From Paraburkholderia hayleyella (GTDB lineage: Bacteria; Pseudomonadota; Gammaproteobacteria; Burkholderiales; Burkholderiaceae), in assembly GCF_009455685.1 (NCBI RefSeq), contig NZ_QPES01000001.1:1-64000 (forward strand): a stretch of 64,000 nt of DNA. Direction: 5' to 3'. The notes beneath the pieces were generated by a model that saw nothing but the letters and a program-made list of their open reading frames with translations, made no database searches and was not told where the DNA came from. The position numbers and the translations under genes were made by a program. Shown here piece after piece: positions 25,026-34,544 of the stretch (its first letter is position 1; each line of letters starts with the position of its first letter).

Positions 25026-27461
25026 ATGTCTCACACCCTCCATTCGTCTGATCAGCGTCATGACCATGACGAAGCATGCCGCCACGAGGCTCATCCAGCC
25101 CCCGTGGACCCTCATCATCACGAGCATGAGCATCCGCATGCATGCGATGGCCACAACCATCAAGCGCCTCATGCGCACGATCATGGCACTGAGACGAAGC
25201 AAGGCGCTTCACACAGCCACAGTCACAGCCATGCGCATGACGAACATTCCGGACACGCTCACAGCCATGATCACGCTCATGGCTGCTCCGGCCACGGACA
25301 TGCCCATGCACCCGCACCCAGCGCGCTGCAACAACTCGCTGCACAAGAAATCGTGAATGGCCAGGTGCGTACCGCCATTCGCATCATGCAGATGGACTGC
25401 CCCACCGAAGAAGCGCTCATTCGCAAACGGCTGGGGCGTCTGCCCGAAGTCGCCAGCATGGATTTCAACCTGATGCAGCGTGTACTGACTGTCGTGCACG
25501 CTCCCGGCGCGCTCGAAACCGTCATGGACACGCTGCGCTCGCTCGATTTCACCCCCGAGCTACCCGATGCGAATGCCCCGCAATCGGCGCCCGTGACGCC
25601 TCACAAGCCATGGTGGCCCCTCGCGCTCGCGGGTGCGCTGGCCGTGGGCTCGGAAGCCGCTAGCTGGCTCGGCGCCCCGGCCTGGCTGGCGGCAGCGCTG
25701 GCACTCGGCGCAATCGCCGCCTGCGGCCTCGGAACTTACCGCAAAGGCTGGCTGGCGCTGCGCAACGGCAATCTGAATATCAATGCGCTGATGAGCATTG
25801 CAGTGACCGGCGCGCTAATTTTGCAGCAATGGCCGGAAGCCGCGATGGTGATGGTGCTCTTCACGATTGCCGAGTTGATCGAAGCTAAATCGCTGGACCG
25901 GGCACGCAATGCCATCAAAGGTTTGATGCAACTGACGCCGGAACAGGCCAGTGTCCAGCAAGCGGACGGCAGCTGGCAGGCAACTGATCTCAAGACGATT
26001 GCCGTCGGCAGCCTCGTGCGCGTGAAGCCGGGCGAGCGCATTGGTCTGGATGGCGATATCGTTGCGGGCCGCTCAAGCGTCAATCAGGCGCCAATCACTG
26101 GCGAAAGCCTGCCCGTCGACAAAAACCCAGGCGATCCTGTATTTGCTGGAACGATCAACGAATCGGGTTCGTTCGACTATCGTGTCACCGCCGTCAGCGG
26201 CAATACGACGCTGGCGCGCATCATTCACGCCGTCGAAGAAGCGCAAGGCAACAAAGCGCCGACACAGCGTTTCGTGGACCAGTTCGCCCGGGTCTATACC
26301 CCCGTGGTGTTTGCCATTGCCCTGGCGGTCGCCGTGCTGCCGCCGCTGCTATTTGGCGGTGCGTGGCATGAGTGGGTATACAAGGCACTCGTGATGCTAG
26401 TGATCGCCTGCCCTTGCGCGCTGGTGATCTCAACACCCGTGACGATTGTCAGCGGGCTCGCTGCCGCGGCACGGCACGGCATCCTCATCAAAGGCGGTGC
26501 GTATCTGGAACAAGGCCGCAAGCTTAAATGGCTCGCACTCGACAAAACCGGCACCATCACACATGGCAAGCCCGTGCAAACCACCTTCGAGCTGCGCGCC
26601 GCCGATGCCGATGCTGCACGTAGCCGGATACTCGCCGCCAGCCTGGCCAGCCGCTCAGATCATCCCGTGTCGCAAGCGATTGCCCGCGCCGCCCAGGCTG
26701 ACGGGCTGACCCTGTTTGCCGTCGAAGATTTCACAGCGATTGCTGGCCGCGGCGTCAGCGGCATGATCGACGGCATGTCGTATTCGCTGGGCAATCACCG
26801 CCTGGTTGAGGAGTTGGGACGCTGCTCACCCGAGCTCGAAGCACGGCTCGATACGCTGGAACGTGAAGGCAAAACGGTCGTGATGCTAATCGACGCCGAG
26901 CGCGTGCTAGCTCTTTTCGCGGTTGCCGACACCGTGAAAGAAAGCAGCCGCGCGGCCATCACCGAGCTGCATCAGTTGGGCGTCCAGACCGCGATGCTGA
27001 CCGGAGACAATCCCCACACCGCCGAGGCCATTGCGCGGCAAGTGGGAATTGACGAAGCGCGCGGCAATCAACTGCCCGAAGACAAGCTGAATGCGATTGT
27101 GGCGCTCTCGGCTGAAAGCACAACGGTCGTCGGCATGGTCGGCGATGGCATTAACGATGCACCTGCGCTGGCGCGAGCGAACATCGGCTTCGCCATGGGC
27201 GCGATGGGCACCGATACCGCGATTGAAACCGCCGATGTCGCCTTGATGGATGACGATCTGCGCAAGATTCCGCTTTTTATCCGGCTATCACGGGCTACGC
27301 ATTCGGTGCTGGTGCAAAACATCGTGTTAGCGCTGGGCATCAAGGCGGTCTTTTTGACGCTCACGCTGATGGGCATGGGAACGATGTGGATGGCTGTGTT
27401 TGCCGACGCAGGCGCAAGCTTGCTGGTGGTCGGGAACGGTTTGCGGCTGTTGCGCAAGTGA
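25026..27461 (+). CDS. cadA: Heavy-metal P1B-type ATPase (Cd/Zn/Pb efflux), His-rich N-terminus
   Basis: Inner-membrane efflux pump of 811 residues. The first 95 residues are extremely His-rich with HSHSHSHAH- and HAHSHDHAH-type stretches. A heavy-metal-associated domain follows (RIMQMDCPTEEALIRKRLG, about 120-175). Transmembrane helices come next, then the actuator with TGES, the metal-site motif CPC (462-464), the phosphorylated DKTGT (Asp506) and GDGINDAPAL near the end. The CPC and MDCP(T/S)E type place it in the Zn/Cd/Pb class. The start at 25026 has GAAGG upstream; the frame is open to 24864, but that part covers the promoter. It is controlled by the divergent cadR. Confidence 0.93.
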   Translation: MSHTLHSSDQRHDHDEACRHEAHPAPVDPHHHEHEHPHACDGHNHQAPHAHDHGTETKQGASHSHSHSHAHDEHSGHAHSHDHAHGCSGHGHAHAPAPSALQQLAAQEIVNGQVRTAIRIMQMDCPTEEALIRKRLGRLPEVASMDFNLMQRVLTVVHAPGALETVMDTLRSLDFTPELPDANAPQSAPVTPHKPWWPLALAGALAVGSEAASWLGAPAWLAAALALGAIAACGLGTYRKGWLALRNGNLNINALMSIAVTGALILQQWPEAAMVMVLFTIAELIEAKSLDRARNAIKGLMQLTPEQASVQQADGSWQATDLKTIAVGSLVRVKPGERIGLDGDIVAGRSSVNQAPITGESLPVDKNPGDPVFAGTINESGSFDYRVTAVSGNTTLARIIHAVEEAQGNKAPTQRFVDQFARVYTPVVFAIALAVAVLPPLLFGGAWHEWVYKALVMLVIACPCALVISTPVTIVSGLAAAARHGILIKGGAYLEQGRKLKWLALDKTGTITHGKPVQTTFELRAADADAARSRILAASLASRSDHPVSQAIARAAQADGLTLFAVEDFTAIAGRGVSGMIDGMSYSLGNHRLVEELGRCSPELEARLDTLEREGKTVVMLIDAERVLALFAVADTVKESSRAAITELHQLGVQTAMLTGDNPHTAEAIARQVGIDEARGNQLPEDKLNAIVALSAESTTVVGMVGDGINDAPALARANIGFAMGAMGTDTAIETADVALMDDDLRKIPLFIRLSRATHSVLVQNIVLALGIKAVFLTLTLMGMGTMWMAVFADAGASLLVVGNGLRLLRK

Positions 27462-27535
27462 TGGTGTTTTTGTTTTGAGGCAAGGGTCTGCCGTTATGCA
27501 AGCCCGAACCGGATAAAGCAACGCTCGCTGGCTTT

Positions 27536-27596
27536 TGCACTGCGCCCCAAAGGTTGGATCGGTTGGCTCGATCTCCAACTTTTGGGGCGCAGTTCA
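27536..27596. repeat. 61-bp palindrome built from two IS3-like ends
   Basis: The left arm TGCACTGCGCCCCAAAGGTT and, on the opposite strand, the right arm TGAACTGCGCCCCAAAAGTT form a nearly perfect hairpin through GGA...TCC to a central GATCG/CGATC. Both arms begin with TG and resemble IS3-family termini (ACTGC.CCCAAAAGTTGGA). There is no T-tract, so this looks like a miniature element or fused IS ends rather than a terminator, although it may also stop transcription between cadA and the convergent ychF. Confidence 0.6.
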
Positions 27597-27648
27597 TTTG
27601 ACGGGCTTGCCTGCTACCGGGTTGCAGGCATCAGAAAAACGGGTTCGC

Positions 27649-28743
27649 TCAGACGTTAAACAAAAAGTTCAGCACGTCCCCATCGTGCACGACATATTCC
27701 TTACCTTCCGCACGCATCTTGCCGGCTTCCTTCGCGCCCTGCTCACCCTTGTACGTGACAAAGTCGTCGAAACCGATGGTCTGTGCCCGGATAAAACCGC
27801 GTTCGAAATCAGTGTGAATCACGCCGGCCGCTTGCGGCGCCGTATCGCCAATATGAATCGTCCAGGCCCGCACTTCCTTGACGCCTGCCGTGAAATAAGT
27901 CTGTAGTCCCAGCAGCTTGAAACCTGCGCGAATCACCCGGTTCAGCCCGGGCTCGTCCATCCCCAGATCGGCAAGAAAAATCGCTTTGTCATCGTCTGAC
28001 AGATCGGTTATTTCGGCTTCGATCGCCGCGCACACGGCCACCACCGGCGCCCCCTCCGCTTCAGCAAACCGCTTCACCGCATCGAGATGGGGGTTGTTCT
28101 CGAAGCCGTTTTCTTTCACGTTCGCCACGTACATGGTCGGCTTTGCGGTAATCAGGCAAAACGGCTTGAGCAGCGCCAGCTCATCGTCTGAGAGATCCAG
28201 CGCGCGTACCGGACGCGCCTGGTCAAGCTGCGCGCGCACCTTTTCCAGCACGGCGACCAGCTTGGCCGCCTCTTTGTCGTTGCCCGAGCGCGCCGCCTTG
28301 GCGTAGCGCGTCAGCGATTTCTCGATGGTCGCCAAGTCCGCCAGCGCCAGTTCAGTGTTAATCACTTCGATATCCGACAGCGGATCGATCTTGCCCGCGA
28401 CGTGAATCACGTTTTCGTCTTCGAAACAGCGCACGACATGGGTGATGGCATCAGTTTCGCGGATGTTCGCCAGAAACTGGTTGCCCAACCCTTCGCCCTT
28501 GCTCGCCCCGGCCACGAGGCCCGCGATATCCACAAACTCCACCACGGCGGGCAGGATGCGTTCCGGCTTGACGATGGCCGCTAGCGCGTCAAGCCGTGCA
28601 TCGGGCACTTCCACCACGCCAACATTGGGCTCGATCGTGCAGAATGGATAATTTTCGGCAGCAATACCCGCCTTGGTCAGCGCGTTGAACAGGGTAGACT
28701 TGCCGACGTTGGGCAGGCCGACGATGCCGCATTTGAGGCTCAT
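27649..28743 (-). CDS. ychF: Redox-regulated ATPase/GTPase YchF (Obg-like)
   Basis: A 364-residue P-loop protein of the Obg/YchF family that prefers ATP and associates with ribosomes; it is linked to the oxidative stress response. It opens MSLKCGIVGLPNVGKSTLFN (Walker A), followed by the NYPFCTIEPNVG switch region and FVDIAGLV (G3). The family motif NVKENG appears where G4 should be. A TGS domain closes the protein (HDGDVLNFLFNV). The start at 28743 is the family start; the open frame extends to 29031 but that part is not conserved. It converges on cadA across the palindrome at 27536. Confidence 0.95.
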   Translation of the reverse strand: MSLKCGIVGLPNVGKSTLFNALTKAGIAAENYPFCTIEPNVGVVEVPDARLDALAAIVKPERILPAVVEFVDIAGLVAGASKGEGLGNQFLANIRETDAITHVVRCFEDENVIHVAGKIDPLSDIEVINTELALADLATIEKSLTRYAKAARSGNDKEAAKLVAVLEKVRAQLDQARPVRALDLSDDELALLKPFCLITAKPTMYVANVKENGFENNPHLDAVKRFAEAEGAPVVAVCAAIEAEITDLSDDDKAIFLADLGMDEPGLNRVIRAGFKLLGLQTYFTAGVKEVRAWTIHIGDTAPQAAGVIHTDFERGFIRAQTIGFDDFVTYKGEQGAKEAGKMRAEGKEYVVHDGDVLNFLFNV

Positions 28744-29142
28744 GGGAAAACCTTTTGTATCAATAGTTGATGTGGCGCAATGGATGCTTTTATGCCGGCC
28801 ATGCGGGCGCGGACAAAGCAAACCCAGAGACCACGAAAGCCACGGAAAACGCACGAAGCACACGACAGGGCAGCAAAACAGCTCACTGGCGCGACCGCCC
28901 GGCGGGGCCGTACGCGCCCTGCGCCGCGAAAGGCGCAATTGTAACGCGTTCAGAGGCCCCGACAGACAAGGGTCCGAGCCTGAAACACCTGAAAAAAAGC
29001 GGTACCGGCAGCCAGAATACCCAGCTAACATCGTGTTACAACCCGGCGCAAGAACTCACATCTTTTGCCTCGACACGGGTTAATCGCTCTCATAGATTCA
29101 ATGCTGCAACTCATCCCTAGCAGGCAAATCGCCGTGGATACC
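28744..29142. other. Intergenic region upstream of ychF
   Basis: About 400 bp between the divergent ychF and the small secreted protein gene. It is GC-rich with no convincing frame on either strand; it presumably holds both promoters. Confidence 0.4.
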
Positions 29143-29442
29143 ATGCGTCCGGAAATGAAATACTGGCTGGCCGGTTTGATGATCGCAGCCCTGCCGCTCG
29201 CCGAGGCGCACGGCTGGCCCAGCCGCGCGGTGGCTGGCAACAACGCGCAGCAGGCCGAAGCCGCTTCAAACACGACGGCGACGCGATTTGTCGTACCGTC
29301 GCCCGCCGCCGCCCGCCCGGCACAGGTTCACACGAATTCGATCCGCTACGACGTCACGCGCTACAACCAGGAACGCCGCAATATCCGTGTCCTCGACGAG
29401 GTCGCCCGGCCGCCGGCCATCCCTCCTTACCGCAACAATTAG
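29143..29442 (+). CDS. Small exported hypothetical protein
   Basis: A 99-residue protein. MRPEMKYWLAGLMIAALPLAEAHG gives a signal peptide with a hydrophobic core and a likely cleavage after AEAHG or just before. The mature part is Ala/Asn/Arg-rich, with TRFVVPSPAA, SIRYDVTRYNQERRNIRVL and a C-terminal ARPPAIPPYRNN. An ATG at 29155 would shorten it by four residues, and frames open further upstream to 29065. I do not recognise a family. The tail is reminiscent of small periplasmic proteins seen in Burkholderia. Its neighbour downstream is the porin, on the same strand. Confidence 0.5.
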   Translation: MRPEMKYWLAGLMIAALPLAEAHGWPSRAVAGNNAQQAEAASNTTATRFVVPSPAAARPAQVHTNSIRYDVTRYNQERRNIRVLDEVARPPAIPPYRNN

Positions 29443-29726
29443 CTCCGCCGTCTTTCACTTTCCAGTTGCCCGGCTCACCCGGCCGAACTCGCGTCCTGTC
29501 GCCACGGCATCGCCTCCCACACCCTGCACCGCCCCCCCAGCACACATCACCCTCCCAAGGCTAACGCACTCGATATACCCGCAATAACTTGCCTTATTTT
29601 TTTCCGGCCAGACGATCCGTAAAGATGCGCTCTTCCGGTCAGCCTCGCGCAAAACGAGCGGCCAATGTGAGGCACCCCGCGGCACTACGTCGCAGTCAGG
29701 TGCCTCAAGCCAAAACAGGAAAAGCT

Positions 29727-30806
29727 ATGCCTCCTCGTTGTCGCAGCTCGCTGAAAAAAGCCCTTACGGCCAGCACGTTCATTAGCCTGCTAGCAGGCGC
29801 TTCGCCCGGATTCGCCGAATCCGGCGTGCAGCTTTACGGCCTGGTCGACGAATGGGTAGGCGCCAGGAAATTACCTGGGGGCGAGCGGGCCGTGAGAGTT
29901 TCGGGAGGCGGCATGTCCACCTCGTACTGGGGCCTGAGAGGCGCTGAAGATCTCGGCGGCAGCTATAAGGCGGTGTTCTCGCTGGAAGGATTTTTCCGCG
30001 CCGAGAATGGGCAATACGGACGGTTTACCGGTGATCCTTTTTTCGCTCGCAATGCCTATGCGGGAATCGATTCGCCGTATGGCAGGCTGGTCGCGGGCCG
30101 CCTGACCACGCGGCTTTTTCTGGCGACGATTGGCTTCAACCCATTTGGCGATTCTTATGTGTTTTCGCCGATGGTCTATCACACGTATCTGGGCCTGGGC
30201 ACCTCCCAGCCTTACCCTACAGACCAGGGCGCACTCGGCGATTCAGGCTGGAACAACGCCATCCAGTATTCGTCGCCGGACTTCAAAGGCCTAAGCGCCA
30301 GCGCCATGTATGCCCTGGGCAATACACCCGGACAAAACGGCGCAAAAAAATGGAGTGCGCAATTCACTTATTCCGGAGGGGCATTCGCGGCATCTGGCGT
30401 ATTTCAGTATGTCAACTTCAGCCAAAACCCGGGTGACCTGGCGGCACTCACTGCCAGCATGAAAAGCCAGAGCGTCGCGCAACTGGGCCTGACCTACGAT
30501 CTGGCGTTCATGAAGCTCTATGGCCAGTACATGTACAGCAAGAATGACCGGTCAAGCCAAGGAAGCTGGCACGTCAACACCGCCCAGGGCGGCGTCTCGG
30601 TACCCGCCGGTACGGGGAAAATTCTGGCCTCATATGCCTACTCGCACGATAGTGGCGGGCTTGATCTGACGCGGCAAACCTGGGCGCTCGCCTACGACTA
30701 TCCGTTTTCCAAACGCACCGATCTTTACGCGGGCTATCTGAACGACCATATCAGCGGCCAGTCCAACGGCAATACTTTTGGCGCCGGTATCCGCTCCCGT
30801 TTTTAA
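29727..30806 (+). CDS. OmpC-type general porin
   Basis: An outer-membrane trimeric porin of 359 residues. The signal peptide LKKALTASTFISLLAGASPGFA is followed by the classic porin opening ESGVQLYGLVDEWVG. GGGMSTSYWGLRGAEDLGG and YAGIDSPYGRLVAGR are typical of Burkholderia porins, and the protein ends GAGIRSRF with the terminal Phe needed for outer-membrane assembly. The start at 29727 has AGGAAA upstream; the open frame begins at 29589 but lacks signal-peptide features. It is monocistronic, with a strong hairpin 17 bp after the stop. Confidence 0.9.
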   Translation: MPPRCRSSLKKALTASTFISLLAGASPGFAESGVQLYGLVDEWVGARKLPGGERAVRVSGGGMSTSYWGLRGAEDLGGSYKAVFSLEGFFRAENGQYGRFTGDPFFARNAYAGIDSPYGRLVAGRLTTRLFLATIGFNPFGDSYVFSPMVYHTYLGLGTSQPYPTDQGALGDSGWNNAIQYSSPDFKGLSASAMYALGNTPGQNGAKKWSAQFTYSGGAFAASGVFQYVNFSQNPGDLAALTASMKSQSVAQLGLTYDLAFMKLYGQYMYSKNDRSSQGSWHVNTAQGGVSVPAGTGKILASYAYSHDSGGLDLTRQTWALAYDYPFSKRTDLYAGYLNDHISGQSNGNTFGAGIRSRF

Positions 30807-30822
30807 ACATCGGGAATCGCAC

Positions 30823-30870
30823 AATCAATGCAGCGCGTGAGCCCTGAAGGCCTCACGCGCTGCATTGATT
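30823..30870. terminator. Bidirectional hairpin between porin and cytochrome genes
   Basis: AATCAATGCAGCGCGTGAG pairs perfectly with CTCACGCGCTGCATTGATT, and the inner bases extend the stem with one mismatch around a TGAA loop. It sits between two convergent genes. A-rich sequence follows on the plus strand and no clean T-tract is present, so termination is probable rather than certain. Confidence 0.65.
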
Positions 30871-30890
30871 CAAAAACAAGCTCGCGCAAA

Positions 30891-32198
30891 TTAGTGTGAA
30901 GGCGCCGTCGCGGCCCGCAACGCCGCAACCCGGCCGCGCACATCATCCCACGCGGGCTTTTGCGCGAAATGCTCACGCAGATACCCGGCTAACGCACTGA
31001 TTTGCTCATCGTTCAGGCTGTTCCGGAAGCCCGGCATATAGCCCAGATTATCTTTTGCCGGATGCCCAATACCATCCAGAATCGTGCGCAACAGATTGTC
31101 AGGGCGCGCTGCATGCACGTTGGTGTTAAACGCTAACGAAGGACGCACGCCAAAAAGGTGCGGCCCATTGCCATCGTGATGGCAGGCCATACATGCGCTA
31201 GCGAAAATACGCGCACCCTGCCCGGTGATGGGCTGCATTTGACCATAGGTTTGCGCGCGTAACTCGGCGGCACGTTTTGCCTGTTCCCCAGCGTTGTCCG
31301 TCTTTTGGCCAAAGGACGCCAGGTAAAGCGAGAGTGCATCCAGATCATCCTCCGGCAAACCCGAGACGCCCTGGATCACCGGTGCCATCGGCCCGCCTGC
31401 GATGCCATGCAGCGGGGTGAAGCCATGCCGCAGGTAGCTGTTGAAATCGCTTTGGGTCCACGGCAGGGGCGCAGGCGATTTCGCATTGAGTGCAGGGGCA
31501 TCCCAGCCATCCGCGAGACCACCGCCAAAGTGCGCCGCGCCACCACGTTCCGCCCCCAGGAAATTACGCGGTGTATGACACGCGCTGCAATGTCCCAGCC
31601 CTTCAGCCAGATAAGCCCCACGGTTCCATTCGACGCTCTGGCTGGGATCCGCCTTGTACGGCCCGCTTCTGTGGAACAGCAAGTCCCAGCCCGCCATCAG
31701 ATAGCGCTGGTTGAAGGGAAACGGCAACTTCGTTGCAGGCGCGGCCTCGCTCACCGGCGGCTGGCTCATCAGATACGCGTAAAGCGCCTTCAGATCGTCA
31801 TCGCTGGTTTTTGTAAACGAGGTATAGGGAAACGCCGGATACAGGTGATGTCCTTCGCGGTCGATGCCATGGCGCATCGCCCGTTCAAACGCGGCATACG
31901 ACCAATTGCCGATCCCGTATTTCGGATCCGGCGTCAGGTTCGTGCTGTAAATCGTGCCAAACGGCGTGTTGAGCGGACGCCCACCCGCATTGCGCACGCC
32001 ACCGTCACGCGTGTGACATACCGCGCAATCGCCCAGTGCCGCGAGGCGTTGGCCCAGCGCGATCTGCGCCGAATCGAAACTCGCCGCAGGCGGGGGCGCG
32101 ACAGGGGCAATGGCTGGCTGCCAGGCCACCATGGCGCTACAGGCGATCAGTACGACAACGACGCCGATGCTCCAGAGAGCCTTGTTCTTTGTTTTCAT
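30891..32198 (-). CDS. Tri-haem membrane-bound cytochrome c (dehydrogenase electron-acceptor subunit)
   Basis: A 435-residue cytochrome subunit of the alcohol/aldehyde dehydrogenase type, anchored by an N-terminal helix (LWSIGVVVVLIACSAMV). It has three haem c sites: CAVCH at 58-62, CSACH at 204-208 and CMACH at 336-340. Each is followed by the usual Met-containing segments (for example PGFRNSLNDEQISALAGYL). It lies 75 bp after the Mo-hydroxylase large subunit on the same strand. It should pass electrons from that enzyme to ubiquinone or a terminal oxidase. Family members of this architecture (AdhB, AldG-like, GndC) act in the periplasm. Confidence 0.92.
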   Translation of the reverse strand: MKTKNKALWSIGVVVVLIACSAMVAWQPAIAPVAPPPAASFDSAQIALGQRLAALGDCAVCHTRDGGVRNAGGRPLNTPFGTIYSTNLTPDPKYGIGNWSYAAFERAMRHGIDREGHHLYPAFPYTSFTKTSDDDLKALYAYLMSQPPVSEAAPATKLPFPFNQRYLMAGWDLLFHRSGPYKADPSQSVEWNRGAYLAEGLGHCSACHTPRNFLGAERGGAAHFGGGLADGWDAPALNAKSPAPLPWTQSDFNSYLRHGFTPLHGIAGGPMAPVIQGVSGLPEDDLDALSLYLASFGQKTDNAGEQAKRAAELRAQTYGQMQPITGQGARIFASACMACHHDGNGPHLFGVRPSLAFNTNVHAARPDNLLRTILDGIGHPAKDNLGYMPGFRNSLNDEQISALAGYLREHFAQKPAWDDVRGRVAALRAATAPSH

Positions 32199-32273
32199 AA
32201 TCGAAAAGGAAATACTGCGGGTTACTGCGAGCGCGTCATTTCACCCGGCTCACCAGGGAAAAGCGCATCCGGT

Positions 32274-34544
32274 TCAGACAATGTTGTGCTGTTGCAAGGC
32301 TGCCTTCACACGCTCAGGCGTAAAAGGCACCTGGCGCAAGCGCACACCCGTAGCGTCGAAAATCGCGTTGGCAATTGCCGCCGCGCTCGGCACGGAAGCC
32401 GATTCGCCCGCGCCCTTCGACGGCTCATCCGGACGATCGAGCAGCACAACGTCGATCTCCGGCAACGTGGTAAAGCCGAGGATGGGATAGCCGCCCCACT
32501 CAAGGCTCGTGACCGAGCTTTCATCGAACGTCGCAAATTCGTTGAGCACCCGGCTCAGTGACTGGATCACATTGCCATGCACCTGATGCCGCACGCCGTC
32601 CGGATTAATCATGCAGCCGCAATCGTGCGCCACCACCACCCGCGTGACCTTGACCGCACCGGTATCGGGATTGACTTCGACATCGGCCACCCAGGCCGCC
32701 CAAGCCGCGCCAAAGCCCGGAAACTTGCTGTGAAAGTAACGCGCATAAGCCAGCCCACGCCCTTTCAGCACGCCACCCTGGCGCGCCTGCGGATTGGGTA
32801 CGGGACGCGGTGTCCAGCCCGCACGCTCAGTCACTGCGTGAATCAGCGCCAGGGCGCGCTCGTCATCCAGATAGCGCAGACGGAATGCCAGCGGATCGAC
32901 ACCCGCCAGATGGGCGAGTTCGTCGATATAGGATTCGTGCGCGAAAACGTTCGGCAATGCCGACACGCCCCGCAGCCACGAGGCTCGCACAATCGGCGCC
33001 GCATCGTTGGCCACCACCCGCATATGCGGATAGCGATACTGGGGAATCGCCGTGCGATCGCCCATCTGCGCGACTTCGGGCTTGGCATCAATCGCGCCCG
33101 TGAGCAGCAACGCGAGTGTCGGCGCGCTGTTCGAGGGGTAGCAGGTGCTGAAATCGTAAGCTACGACGCCATCTTTCGCATCCAGCCCACCACGCACTTC
33201 CATCAGTTGCGCCGTACCTTTGGGCTCCCAGCCTTGCTCCTGCTCGCGCATCAGTTGCACGCGCACCGGACGCCCCACCGCGCGCGACAGCAGCACCGCG
33301 TCAGCGCACACATCGTCAGCGCCATTGCGCCCGTAGCAACCCGAGGCTTCCATCCGCACGATGTGAATTTCAGCTTCATGGCGCTTGAGCAGTTTCGCCA
33401 GATCGGCACGCAGATCGTGCGGATTCTGGCTGCCAGACCACACCTGGACCTGGTCATTCTGTACATCGGCCAGCCCACAGGACGGGCCAATCGAGGCATG
33501 CAGGTGATACGGCCAGACATAGGTCGCGTTGAGCGGCTTGGCCGCTGTGCTCAGTACCTTGTCGACCTGCGGATCATCGTGCAGCATGCGCGGGCTCTTG
33601 GGATGTGCCCGCAAGGTTTTTTCCAGGCCATCGAGGCTCAGGTCGGGCAAGCCTTTCCATGGCTTCCAGTTCACCTTGAGCTGACGTGCGATGCGAATCG
33701 CCTGCTCCTCGCGCTCGGCGACCACTCCGACAAAATCACCCTCGACGACCACCTTGACCAACCCCGGCAGCCCAGCGATGGATTCCATCTCCACTGAAAT
33801 CAGGCTTTTGCCAATGGGAGCGGTGTTATCGACACCGGTATAGGGCGGCCGCACGACACGGCCATGCAACATGCCCGGAACTCGCATGTCATGCACATAG
33901 GTCAACTGGCCCGTCAGCTTGGCGGGAATATCGACGCGCGGCACCGACCGGCCGATGAGGCGCAAATCCTTGCGCGGCTTGAGCGGTGTCGCGCTATCGA
34001 GATGCAGGTTAAAACGCTGGCCTTTGACCAGCTCGCCATAACCGATGGTGCGAAGCCCGCCATGACGCGTTGTCACCACGCCATCGGCAGCGCTGAGTTG
34101 TTCAGGACGCACACCAAAATGCTGGGCCGCGCGCTCGAGCAAAAAGCGCCGTGCTTCGGCGGCCGCCTGGCGCAGCGGAATTGACGTCACCTGAATCGTG
34201 GCGCTAGCAATCGTCGGACCTTGATCGGGTGTACGGCGGGTATCGCCCAGAATCATCTCGACATGATCGAAAGCGACATCCAGCTCATCGGCGACAATCT
34301 GCGCCAGTGCGGTCCGCACGCCAGTGCCAAGGTCAACGTGACCGTTAAAAGCCGTCACGCGGCCGTCTGGGCCAATCGCAATGAAGGTGTCCACCTGATC
34401 GAGCGGCAACTCAGGGGCAGCCAGCGGGCCAGGGCTGGCAAGCGCCGCCGCGAGGGGCGCAGGCATGTTCAGCGTGACCAGCAACAAACCGCCCGCCTTG
34501 AGAAAGGCGCGGCGGGACACGGATGAGGGCAAAGCGTGGCTCAT
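32274..34544 (-). CDS. Xanthine dehydrogenase-family molybdenum subunit, Tat-exported (IorB-like)
   Basis: A 756-residue molybdopterin-binding large subunit of the isoquinoline 1-oxidoreductase/aldehyde oxidoreductase type. The N-terminus SRRAFLKAGGLLLVTL is a twin-arginine signal, so the folded enzyme goes to the periplasm. Molybdenum-site marks include GSQNPHDLR, GCYGRNGADDVCADA and, near the end, KGAGESASVPSAAAIANAI with the catalytic glutamate. The start overlaps the stop of the Fe-S subunit by four bases (ATGA). With its small subunit and the cytochrome downstream it forms a three-subunit periplasmic dehydrogenase. The substrate (aldehyde, N-heterocycle or similar) cannot be told. No XdhC/MobA-type maturation gene is present in the window. 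Confidence 0.9.
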   Translation of the reverse strand: MSHALPSSVSRRAFLKAGGLLLVTLNMPAPLAAALASPGPLAAPELPLDQVDTFIAIGPDGRVTAFNGHVDLGTGVRTALAQIVADELDVAFDHVEMILGDTRRTPDQGPTIASATIQVTSIPLRQAAAEARRFLLERAAQHFGVRPEQLSAADGVVTTRHGGLRTIGYGELVKGQRFNLHLDSATPLKPRKDLRLIGRSVPRVDIPAKLTGQLTYVHDMRVPGMLHGRVVRPPYTGVDNTAPIGKSLISVEMESIAGLPGLVKVVVEGDFVGVVAEREEQAIRIARQLKVNWKPWKGLPDLSLDGLEKTLRAHPKSPRMLHDDPQVDKVLSTAAKPLNATYVWPYHLHASIGPSCGLADVQNDQVQVWSGSQNPHDLRADLAKLLKRHEAEIHIVRMEASGCYGRNGADDVCADAVLLSRAVGRPVRVQLMREQEQGWEPKGTAQLMEVRGGLDAKDGVVAYDFSTCYPSNSAPTLALLLTGAIDAKPEVAQMGDRTAIPQYRYPHMRVVANDAAPIVRASWLRGVSALPNVFAHESYIDELAHLAGVDPLAFRLRYLDDERALALIHAVTERAGWTPRPVPNPQARQGGVLKGRGLAYARYFHSKFPGFGAAWAAWVADVEVNPDTGAVKVTRVVVAHDCGCMINPDGVRHQVHGNVIQSLSRVLNEFATFDESSVTSLEWGGYPILGFTTLPEIDVVLLDRPDEPSKGAGESASVPSAAAIANAIFDATGVRLRQVPFTPERVKAALQQHNIV

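Noticed and set aside
28767..29120. Plus-strand open frames upstream of ychF
   Set aside because: They have no start signal, no conserved pattern and irregular Arg/Thr/Ala composition; treated as intergenic.
32577..33797. A 406-codon open frame opposite the Mo subunit, and a similar one at 31305-32561 opposite the cytochrome
   Set aside because: Both show the low-complexity Arg/His/Ala composition of antisense frames and no start signals; the sense genes carry clear cofactor motifs.
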